Of a stretch of DNA of 64,000 nt, positions 53,820 through 64,000 are shown in pieces. The notes beneath the pieces were generated by a model. It did not search any database. It saw only the letters and a program-made list of their open reading frames with translations, and was not told the origin of the DNA. The stretch covers positions 472,489-536,488 of the forward strand of contig FN648069.1 in NCBI GenBank assembly GCA_000310025.1. The letters are read 5' to 3'. The DNA comes from Ectocarpus siliculosus (taxonomy: Eukaryota > Sar > Phaeophyceae > Ectocarpales > Ectocarpaceae). A program made the translations under genes and the position numbers. Numbering within the stretch: position 1 is the stretch's first letter; each line of letters begins with the position of its first letter.

Positions 53820-53847
53820 AGGTTGTTGTTGTTGTTGTTGTTGTTGT
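53820..53847. repeat. (GTT)n microsatellite
   Basis: Nine consecutive GTT triplets. Confidence 0.9.
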
Positions 53848-54559
53848 CTTCAAATTAAAAACCGTTCCGTTCTTCTTCTGTCGGTACTAGTCAAACACTT
53901 GACGCGGTCGATTCCCGTGGTCACAGTCTAACTTACCCAAAAAAGGTGGACGAAAATATAATGGACCAGAAGGGTCCGCAAGTCAATAGAAATCGACGAC
54001 AGAAAGTCTAGGACACTCCGCTCGCCTCTACACGCTATGCGAGGTGACCATAGACTGGAAAAGAGAGTGAAGTAGGAAAGAAAAAGAAAAACAAGAGAGC
54101 AGATGGGGAGAAGGGAAACAGAAAGAGAAAGAGACAGAGAAAGAAACACGCCAGAGTCACTACCGTATGCCTTGAACATTATGGGGTACGTTTGTGAACA
54201 AAATGGGGTACTAGATAAACTTTTAGCAGACAGGGGGTTGTACCCCGCGGTTTCGTGAACAAAATGGGGTCCTCCGACAAGCTCCCCTCTTCCAGGCCCT
54301 AGGTAACCCTGTTCCTGTGGGTGAAAAGAAGAAGAAAAAAAGTTGAGCGTCCTTTCTAAGGACCTGGCGCATGGGGTGGAAGCGCTAGAAAGCGGTTTGA
54401 AGGCGCCTACCGGGTATCAGGCGTAACGCCCCACACTGAAAAAAGTATACCCATTTTGTGCCCACACACGCGGGGTATACCCCATTTTGTCAATTGCCCA
54501 GAAAAGAATGTCACTGGTGCCATTGCAATATATCTGCAGAATGTAAACGCGTACAAGTC
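53848..54559. other. No gene; repeated AAAATGGGGTA words
   Basis: TGTGAACAAAATGGGGT occurs at 54191 and 54255, and ACCCCATTTTGT inverted near 54480. This looks like the end of a transposon whose helicase remnant follows. Confidence 0.45.
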
Positions 54560-55265
54560 TTACGAAAATGAGACCTTATTGTGTGGGATGAAATCCCCAC
54601 GAGTCACAGTGTCTCCGTCGACGCGTTAAACCTTACGCTCCAGGACTTGATGAAAATACAGCCAGTATGGGAGGCAAAACGGTTTTGCTGTCCGGGGACT
54701 TTCGCGAGATCGGACCCGTTGTCCAACACGGAGGATCCGCTTAAACCATCGACGCCTCACTCATTTCAAGCTCTCTTTTGGTTTATGTCGATCGCATGCG
54801 CCCGACTGTTTCTCAACGTGACCATGAAGATGCCGCTTAGGCCTCTTTCGTGCGCAACGTTAGCATTGGCATTCAACCACACACAGCGATGGACGATGGA
54901 GTTGATGCTGTTCGGCATACTATACGTCACTGATGACCCCAACTCGGACCCATCCGCCATTGGCGGCACTGGCCCCTTCGAAGATCTCACATCCAACTTG
55001 TTTACCCAGACACTCTGGATACAGACCCGCCCTCCTTCAAGGCGCGCGCAATCCTGTCATCCACAAATGCCATAATCGACACCATCAACGAATACGCCCT
55101 GGACATGTTGCCATTGGACCTCCTCACAGGACGCAGTTGTGATAACGTCGACCAGGATGCTAATGATCAAGATATAGATTTCGTGACCTCCGGTGATCTA
55201 AATGCCCTCGACGTTCAGGGTATACCGCCTCACGCCTTGCATTTCAAACTAACCCTTAATATTTA
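54560..55265 (+). pseudogene. Pif1-like helicase remnant (Helitron type)
   Basis: Pieces in shifting frames: LWDEIPTSHSVSVDAL (Walker B region), GGKTVLLSGDFREIGPVVQH, then ILSSTNAIIDTINEYALDML and GIPPHALHFKLTLNI. This order and wording are typical of the Pif1 helicase domain of Helitron-type elements. At least two frameshifts and a stop are present, and no Rep domain was seen. Confidence 0.7.
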
Positions 55266-57583
55266 ACAACGCTTGTAGTCAACGCTCAAGAAGCCATTGC
55301 AAGATATTTTTTCTACCCGTCCGGGTTGTTCGTGTTGAACAACTTCACGGCCAATCGTCCCTCGTTCTCATTCCACGTATACGGTTCTCCCGAGCCCGGA
55401 AACCTTGGTAGTCTATTGTTATCGCTTCCTGCCGACAACCGCGCAAAAGCGAGAGAGAAATCGCAGACTTCATGCCCGCCTGTACAAACGACACGATATC
55501 AAATACATACGTTCAACGCACACACCATAATATGCAGGGCACGTTGAACGCATACACCACCCTATTACGGATAGAACAACAATCAACGCTCCATTTATCA
55601 GCGACTCTGAATCATGTGCGCCTGAGAAGTTACTTCTTCGTTTGCCTAGCTCTGGGTTGTCGTGGGTGGGGCGGCGCTATGCCTATCTTACCACTCTCCT
55701 GAACAGAGTACTTCGAGCGGTCGCCCCAACCTCTCCTGTTGTTCACCACCACAAGGACATGAAGTAACGGCGGTAGCGAATTGCTGCTTCCCGCGACGGG
55801 TACAACGAAGCCGTATTCCCACGTTCAATCTTTGTGGCCGTATGACTTCGTTGGTATACCACACAACTACGTGCTGTGACAACTGGCGAAACAATAGTCG
55901 TCCAACACAAAGCAAGAAGTACATCTTGTACGAAACTTAATTTTTTCAAATGCTACAAATCTTGAGCCTATGGTCTAGTCAACATAGAAGCCATTCGACC
56001 GACAAATCAATATAGACATTACGCTATTCGTATCATCGGCTGAAGGTGACCCGACCATCATCTCCTCGCGTTGAAGCCACGTGCGGGCGTCACCCTTTGT
56101 TGAGGGCCCCACAACAACACGTACGATGCAGCTCCTCGCGACAACTAGCGCCCTTGCGGTAAAATTCTGCCACTAGCCGCCATCCTGGCGGCGTTGGTCG
56201 CCCCCACAGCCTTGCGCACCGCCGGCTCTCGAGCAGCCGCGACCCTGACCCTGGGACTGGACGAAGGTGACCTAGACGGCCCCACTCGCCTTCGCATCGT
56301 GATGGACCCTCCGGGCGATCTGACCAAGGTGCTGTCGAGAGCATCCGGCCATGTCACCTACGCAACAAGCAACCGTTGACGGGATTTTGGTTGTTGTCGA
56401 TACTCGTTTTGTTGAGGTTATCTCGATCGTCTCCTTGAGAATCTGGTGTATCGTTTTTGTCCGGGGGGGAGTGCATGCTGGTTGAAGTTGACTGCAGCTT
56501 TTGCCTCGTGTAAGTGGCAGAGAGAAAAAAGCGATAGATGATATGCCAAACACCAACAATCGCGAATGCATGAGATCGGCCCGGCTTGTACGTCAAAGCC
56601 CACATGCACTAAATAGCCTAGTCTCGACCAACCCGTAATAAACGAGACACTGGTTGTAGTGACGTGCAAATAGACTATTCAAGGTTGAGACGAGTTTGTC
56701 CATACGTGGTAGGTTATTCTGCTACCACCTCACTTGTTGGCTTGAGGAAAAACACAAACACAATTGGTTGGATGGTGTTTGGTTTCGATCGGAGTTAGGA
56801 GCACCCCTGTGATGCGGTGAAGAGAGGTTCCCCAGCAACTGCCTAGCACAAACAGGGCATGACTTCGGTCAGCGTTTTTTAGTGAGGACGGGACTGCTGG
56901 AGAGATAGGGGGTGGTCGCGAAGTGTGCGAGTGCACGGGGGGCTGTGTGAAGCTGTTCATTCTGACCGCGCACGTGGCGAAACCTTGTGCAGAGTAGTGG
57001 ACAGGAACGACAAAATCATGGAATGCGAGAGAGAGAGACCGGGCATTCCGGTCATGTTGTTGATTGAGCTGCGATAGTTTCAGTGAAACTGTCCCCCGCT
57101 ATTCTACCCTTTTTCTGTTGTGGGGGTCCGTACTATCTGCGATCAATTGTTGTTGACACCGACACAGAGTAGTACTGCTTAAGAATCTTTTCTTCCTCCC
57201 CAACGCTGTCAGACGGCTGCACTCAGTTCCGAATAAGAAGGAGGATGGATAGGGCGGGAGCTAGGGTTCGGGGAGGGAAAGCATGGTAGGCGACCGGCGG
57301 AGTCTTTGATCCTACGTACCAAGCAGTTGAGGACCAGGGATCACGGGAGGAGGCGAGTGCCAACGAGATAAAAAACGCGTAAACAGACGTAGCAAAGTAA
57401 CAGGGCATATCCTCTAAGTTGTTGACGAAGGGACGGGCGGGCGGGCGGGATCGAGTGGTAATAGATGTGGCGCATGTTTCGACCTGTTGTCCCTTCGCAG
57501 AAGTCAAGGGCGAAATAACATCGATGCTTTCGCGTCTTCACGGCTAGAAAATATCGTATCCAAGTCGGAAACAATTCTCTCAC
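55266..57583. other. No recognised gene
   Basis: Short open frames only. 56160-56380 on the + strand is Ala/Leu-rich without a known domain. Confidence 0.4.
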
Positions 57584-60500
57584 CGGCTCTAGGAAGGTAC
57601 CCTCCGGGCTCCTCGGCGTCTCAAGCGTACTGGCATCGCTGATCATCGTGTTGGCCTCCAACTTATCGACCTGTCAAAGCATTAAGACAGCGCGTTCTCA
57701 GATTGTGTGTGTGTCCGGCGAGTAAAATCAGAGACAGAAATGCACTACTCGCAAAGGCGCAGTAGTACCATTCGTAGATGGGTTTGTGCAAACAACTCCG
57801 GCGCCGCTTCAGAACCTCGTGTAGGTCAACATGCAAGAAGAGAGAAAAGCGAAACGGCGAGGATTTCGGGCGTTTCAATAACAGGGGCAAACAGTTTCGA
57901 GAACTGCCTTACGCAAGCCGTATGCTTATCGACCACCATGGAAATAAGGCACCCGGTGGGCATTTCTGCATCCGCGGCGACATGGTGGGTCCTGTTATCA
58001 AGCAAGGTGTGCCCACAACCTGTCCTCGATGTAGGCGGATTCTGTGGGCACGGCGCGAGGGGTAACCTTATTTCCAACAGCTTGGACTCTTCGTTCCGGA
58101 AAGCCTTTTCACACGGACGAAATAGATGACAAAAACACAATCTATTGACGATGTGACATGAACTTGGAAGACGTTTGGAAAACCAATGCGCGACGGGTGC
58201 TGGCAAACCGCACAGCTGTAAAAGGGGCTTCTGGGGTGCATGAATGATTGGCCAACGGGTCTCCTAACGGCCACCCCCATCAAGAATGGCGTTCACAAAG
58301 TTTAGTTGTGATTGGGAGGTAAACGTCAGCAGACGCATTCGGGGAAACCGTTCTATGCAAGAGTCGACGCACCTCGCACTGGAAATCTTTGTTCACAACG
58401 ACCCACAATGGGGTCTTGTTGGGCTCGTAGAGTTGCTTGGCCATGAAGCTGGAGATGTGGGGGTGTCGATCCTCCAGCGTGGAAAACGCGCTCCTCGTTA
58501 GTGTCATTATGCGCACCCGAGACGTGGCGCGCACCTGTTTGTTTTGGTCACAAGTTGTTGCGAAACGAATGAAATTATGTAGTCAAGCATCCTTATCACA
58601 TGGAATCACATGAACACCTTGTCCACCTGGAAAAAAATATGGTTTGTCCGTCATGCGAACAGCTACTGTACACCCACGGCAAACCCACGGAGCGATTCAT
58701 GCAAACACTTATCCAAACCCAGCCTCCGAAATGCAACATGATAGCATCCGGCGCCATTTTGCGGGGCATCCGTATCTGAATACCATGAAAGACCCGGAAC
58801 GCGAGATCGGGGGCAACAAAGTTCCCGTAGCTTGCCTGTGCTAGGCCCCTGAACGGCACGTGCTCTGGCAGCAGCATGAACATCTCCCCGAAATGCTGCC
58901 GTTCCCTCATGGCCATCGTCCTGTAGTTCCGTCTCCCTTTGGCCAATCTCACCTGATGTTGGCCAATGTTGTGGATGAAGCAAGCACGAGTCCACCGATC
59001 AAACCACCAAGTAGAACAAAAAAGAATACAAGCAGACATTTCGCCTGCGTGAGATAGAGTTGAACGCCTTGCATTGCATACATCGCGTTGAGATACAGCA
59101 AGAAGTTTATTGTGTACATCATTGTTTGTAGGTCCTACTTACGTGCTCCCACTGGTCAACGTCTCGATCTACTCTTCAACCAATCGCTCAAGCCATTGCT
59201 AGACGTCATTATACGAAGAAGCCGTTGCGAGGAGGGGCGTCGGCTAAACACCGTGCGCAAAATGGAGTCACACGCAGCGGTCGCAGCAGCAAGCTTTAGA
59301 CGGTTCTTCACCTCTACTTCTCCACAGATTATGAACCCCATCTCTCTCGTGCCGATCTTCGGCGTCACTATCACCTCGCCCACGGCAAACGTCGCGGGTT
59401 TGAGCAGGGGTAGCACCACCCGCACAAAACCGGTCACCTGAACAAGGGAGGGGTATTATCGGACGAGGAACGATGAGGCGTTTTGGGCGATACGATGTAC
59501 TTTCTCATCAGAGCGAACGTTGTTCAAGTTTTGTAGTGGGTACAGCATCATATCTGTGGACACTAGGACGGCCAATCGAAGTGGGCAAATGGTGTTGCAT
59601 GATGGAGGAGGCGTACAGGGAGCGAAGGGTAGGCATCTTTCCCGGCGACTTTTGACTCTTTTTCCCTTTGCGACGACTCGTTATTGACCAGGTTGGGGCT
59701 GTTCGTACTCCCGTTGGCGGGAAGGCAAAACACGGGGGGCTTTCGCCGTTCAAATCAAAACCGTGTACGTGCCCCTCACAAAACTGTGCAAATAGTTATA
59801 CGTCTTTGCCGTGAACCGTTCGTGCCACTTCGTTGAGGAACTGTATTTGGCGGCTGGATTTCCCTCTTTAACCTCGGCGTCGTGGTAGTAACGTGGAGGT
59901 GGCATTGAAAAGGGCCCCATCTCCCCAACGATTGTCGGGAGGGATTTCCTTTAGTTCACACGACTATTCACCTGCAGAATGTCCTTTGTCAACCACATTC
60001 TTTATCTTTACCTGGTCTTCCATGGCGCACAAAAAGGGCAGCTTTGGCATCAACGATCGCCACAAAAACATATAGGCCTGCGCGATATCAGAAAATGTGC
60101 AAGAGCGGACATACACGAGAGCAGGGCATGCGTTTCATAATAGTTGTAGGTTTCGCAGTACGGCCTGACTAGATCCGTGCGTCAAGTTACGTTCATTCAA
60201 GTGCAAGAGGGTTTTGTGCCGAACCGACCTTTCTTAGAGCAGCAAACAAACGTCGTGCTCTTTCACGCCAAGGAGGGAGCTATCTCAACGAGTTGTACCG
60301 AACACCCGAGGCAGCCGTCGATGTGTGTGGAACAAGAAGCAAAGGTCTTCATGCGAGTGCAAGCTTGCATATTTTAGCACTTGGGGCAGTTTCCTCCGTG
60401 CCTTCTCACGAAGACTAAATACTTGGAGTTGCATCTTTTGGAACTCGTCGATACAACTATATACTTGCGTGTTGTCTACTAGCGCAACAGACGAGTTTCG

Positions 60501-63500
60501 TGCCACAGAAAACTGGAAGGGTTTGACCGAGACCGAGGGTAGCATGTAGCATGGATCAATCGTTTGGTTTGCTTCCGCGTCCTCTACCTGGTTTTGAAGA
60601 TGAGGTAAGAGGTCTCCCAGGATCGACGGCTGGTTGAACACGCTATGTATCTGCGCCGCAGCAGAAAAGAAGGTCATCGGTGGGTTGGTACGGGGAGTGC
60701 GAACATGACGGTAAAGCTTGAGGGACGGGCTGGCGTGGTGTGGGATACAGTAGCAGCGTAGGTGAGCAAGATCCCAAAGTACACGTTGTTCGGTATTTCG
60801 CGACACAATATCGGGCGGACCTGTGCTGCACAACGATCGCTCGCTGACGCTCCACACGTTCGTGAGAAAGCCTCGGGACATGCTTGAGCCCGCGCGGTGC
60901 ATATCCTCCTATGGACTGACCACCCTCCCCGATGCAATACATGGTTAGTCTTGTAAGCGATGATGCTTCTGGCATAGTCTACACCACAAGAGCTTGCGTT
61001 CATTCTCATCTGCCTCTCTTTCCACCGCATGCCGTTCCAAAGTTCGGTCCAACCCTTGGCAAATCAAACTGGAACGCCATGCAAGTCAAACGGCACTGGG
61101 AGGCCCGAGGAGTTGCTACGACGTCTAGCACCTGTTTGTGGACTGTATTGTATCACAAACCAGAGGACCCACATATTGTGTGTGTAAGTACGTGTTTGTT
61201 GGGAATGAGCAGCAGCAATGAGCGGGAGACACGCTCTGGGTTTCAAAATAGATGGAGAGAACGCAGTTGATGCGAGAACCTACCCACTACCTGTCTGCAC
61301 GTGTGTGCCCGCATGGGTGAGACGGAAACAATCAATACCTGTAGATGGAAGGCGTAGTTCCTTGCCACAGCCTGCTTGGCCTTGGTGCTGAGCGGCACCT
61401 CCCGCATGTACTCCGTGAGGTAGTTCATCATGCTCTTGCGGTTCCTCTCCGCCGGGTCGAGGTTAAGGACCAGGTTAACCTGCACAGACACAAAAAATAC
61501 ACCCACCACACATCGGTTTTTCTCAACAGCGACAAAGGGCACACCGTACGCACTTACGCAACAAGACTTACATGTGCAGACGCTACGTGAAATCTCTCCA
61601 CTTATAAGCTGTCCGAGCGCTCCGGATGGGTGGACTACGGCCCCCAACGAGTTTCCTGGTGCGCTTCGAAGCAGAAATGTGCGAGGGCGAGTGAGCTACC
61701 TGCGCTGTAAATCGTGAGCTCCACACAACTATATAGCGCTTTGTGGTACACAAGTTTTGCCAGAAGGCTCTCCGGCGGTTGGGGTTTTCTACCTTCTCTA
61801 GGTCGTGAGCTCACAAAAGCACTTTGGGGTACAAAGAGTCTTGCCAGAAGGCTCCTCGATGGGTCGGGTCTTGGACTTCACTAATGCTATAGATCTTGAA
61901 CTCCACATATCAAATAAAGCTCGGAGCGATCTGGGGTAAACATGTATGACGGAAGACTAAGACTTTCCTCCGACGGTTACCCAAATGAGTACCACGTCAC
62001 ACCGTCCCACTCCCCGAACTGTTTCTCTTATTTTCATCAGCATATATACAAACGGCGTGACTGGGAGGAAACCAACGTGTGAAACACGTCCAATCTGTTG
62101 ATAATACATCACAACATAGTCTCACCAGGTTGCCGATGACCCACGCGAAAATTGTCGCCCCAAGCACCTCGGAACCTATCGCCACGACAAGCTCCATCAC
62201 CGACAGCCTGTTCATTGTTATAGGGCCCAGTTGTCAGCGATGCTGTCACGCACAGCCTGTTCAATGCTTTAGGAAATAAGGGTCATCCGTTCTACATGTT
62301 CTTGGCTATGGCCACATCTAACACTGCTCAGCATGAAATATGCCAGGCGTTGGATATCTAACACCGGGCGTGTTGGTCTTCTTACTCCCACGGTCGTATC
62401 CCACGGGATGAAGTACCACCTGAATCACACACCAGGTTCGAGCGTGTTCAGTAACCTTCGTAGGGTTTTTCTATTGAGTAAGTAAACATGTTGGATAAAG
62501 CATACAATCGGGGAAGTTGGGTTAGGGGGAGGGTCTGTGTACCCCCTCCCTGTGTTCTATTTCCTTATTAACTTGACTTCTCGCGGAGGCGGTCCAGCGT
62601 GTTTGTCCGGAAATGGAACCAAGCACTCTCATATACTGGACACCACGACGTGTTCCACACGTGTATCCATGCACTTCATACAGATAGCGATGCTCACCGG
62701 TTGGGCAAGATGTCCCCGTATCCCGTGGTGGTCATGGTGGTGAAGGCAAAGTAGATGCTGGTCAGGTACAGAGAGAAGGCCCGCTTGCTGCTGGGACAAT
62801 CTGCGGAGACCCCGTCATCCGAGCAGTAGTAGTCGGCGATCCAGTTGTGCTCAGCGGCCGTGTGCAATCCCGCCGCGTACCTGCATGTTTGCATGTTTTG
62901 GATACCCGAGGACAGAGCATGATGGAGTTTTATACTCCAGCGGAACTTGGTGGCCCATCTGTGTTTTCGAAGACCTCTCGCTCTGCTCCTCCGAGCAACA
63001 AAGGCAAAAACACGTCGTGCGCGGTGCCCGGGGGCAGTAATTTGCATAGTTTTACCCTCCTTGAGGATTTAGTGCGCCCGGTTAGTCATGATGGAAACCC
63101 ATCGGAGGCATACCGTGGGTGACTTGGAGTCATAGCCCAGTGGATCCCCAGAATCTTCAATACATGAAGGTATCACTAGTGCCCTTGTGTCTATATAGAG
63201 CGAGTGTCCATTGCCGCCCACAAAGGCTCATTTACCAAGCCGATTAATTGTCGAGCAAAGGTATGCATGGAGTACTGTGTACAGTCTTTCAGCGAAGCGA
63301 TTCGTCAGAGGCCTGTCACACTCTCTCGCTCTCTCACCAGATGCACGCGTTCACGTGCGCCGAGAAGGCCATGATTACCAGCAGTCGCCCAAGCTTGACG
63401 CTAGAGGGACCGAGGGGGGAGTTTTCCTCCCACTCCTCCATGAAGTCAGGGATCTTGAGCAGGCGGATCAGCCTCATCAAGCGAACCAGGCGCAGCATGC

Positions 63501-64000
63501 GAACCAGCCTGGTTGATCTGTTTGTCCGCATGCGCGCGTTATTTGCACAACATGTGAGTGTTTCCTTCTCTTCTTGTTGCGGCCATTCTTTTTGCCCACA
63601 AGGTGTAGAGACGGATTGGTCAATCCCGTCTTCTTTTTCCGTGACGATTCCACTTGATTCTTTCGTAAACAAGAAGCACGGCTAGGATCTGTTTCGTTTC
63701 GCCCCCCACGCGCTAAATCGTGTATTATAGTGCACCACTTGCGACCAACGCACTTGTTGTCAGTTTCCTTCTTAGACTGCTCGTTTATTTTTAGTGTAAA
63801 CTGCTCAGACGTTGGAGAACAGGATCAACAGTTTGTTGCTTGACTCACGTGGCCGCGTTTGCGTTGCCCACTGCAATCTGCAGCACTAGCAGGTCCCAAG
63901 GGACCGTAGATATCAGATCCACCGTGAACCACCCCTGGTCAATCAGAACGGTGGGCATCGTCAGACAGTCAGTCGTAGTCCACAATAAATACCCCACTGT
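57584..64000 (-). CDS. Cyclic-nucleotide-binding K+ channel, 5' end outside window
   Basis: Voltage-sensor-type cation channel, plasma membrane. Exons: >64000-63849 (GWFTVDLISTVPWDLL, S2-S3), 63338-63517 (S4: STRLVRMLRLVRLMRLIRLL; S5), 62698-62880 (pore, TTMTTTGYGDILP), 62126-62207 (S6: MELVVAIGSEVLGATIFAWV), 61339-61479 (C-linker: NLDPAERNRKSMMNYLTEYM), 60588-60650 and 60012-60077 (C-linker end, SLMPKLPFL), 59312-59437 (CNBD: LLKPATFAVGEVI, MGFIICGEVE), then from 58952 leftward (HFGEMFMLLPEHVPFRG). Phases agree through 58952. Further pieces at about 58500 (FSTLEDRHPHISSFMAKQL) and 57584-57670 probably belong, but the joins are not resolved. TTGYGD is a K+ selectivity filter. CNBD with a PEHVPFR loop suggests nucleotide binding, unproven. 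Confidence 0.8.

Overview
The window looks like nuclear DNA of a brown alga (Ectocarpus or a close relative). This is inferred from plant-type leucine-rich-repeat (LRR) proteins in which every 24-residue repeat is its own 72-nt exon, genes split by many introns of several hundred bases, (TTAGGG)n tracts, and the transposon mix. No prokaryotic operon is present. Apart from the LRR arrays, four eukaryotic genes can be followed exon by exon: a UTP20 homologue (+ strand, 14.6-26.1 kb, C-terminal part), a SAM-like/coiled-coil protein kinase (- strand, 33.0-28.9 kb), an RGS-domain gene (- strand, about 53.1-51.4 kb, partial) and a cyclic-nucleotide-binding K+ channel (- strand, 64.0-57.6 kb, 5' end outside the window).

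The most remarkable content is two copies of an LRR locus, at 1-6.0 kb and 42.2-48.0 kb, inside an 8-kb segmental duplication (1-8032 and 42160-50122). The first coding exon lies at the right end on the - strand and starts MAQTDR. To its left is an array of 72-nt LRR exons on BOTH strands, interleaved and often alternating, all in the same splice phase (intron after base 1 of a Gly codon). Each exon sits in a cassette of about 200 bp with its own class-specific left and right flank. Cassettes meet head-to-head, tail-to-tail or head-to-tail at short palindromic junctions, commonly fitting a 12-bp core CCNACNNGTNGG. One head-to-head junction is a perfect 60-bp palindrome. The same cassette classes occur in opposite orientations within and between the copies. 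The outermost exons are conserved between copies, while number, order and orientation inside have been reshuffled. The exons on the strand of the start exon are nearly all intact, whereas several on the other strand carry stops, frameshifts or dead splice sites. A C-terminal exon in matching phase lies on the + strand beside the start exon. I read this as an exon-inversion/exon-archive system that diversifies an LRR recognition protein. The arrangement is seen directly; the mechanism and immune role are inference.

Layout: 1-8.0 kb LRR locus 1 and duplicated flank; 8.5-9.4 kb TIR-flanked minisatellite; 12.4-14.2 kb repeats and a Copia remnant; 14.6-26.1 kb UTP20 with repeat-filled introns (610-bp repeats, a MITE with TA target duplication, interstitial telomere repeats); 26.1-28.9 kb no recognised gene; 28.9-33.0 kb kinase gene; 33-42 kb repeats, including a Harbinger-like MITE, and low-complexity DNA; 42.2-50.1 kb LRR locus 2 and flank, with a fold-back insertion; 51.4-53.1 kb RGS gene; 54.6-55.3 kb Pif1/Helitron helicase remnant; 57.6-64.0 kb K+ channel.

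Limits: exon edges are by eye from GT/AG, phase and homology; a few may be off by one base. The 3' ends of the - strand LRR chains, the 5' end of UTP20 and parts of the RGS and channel genes were not found.
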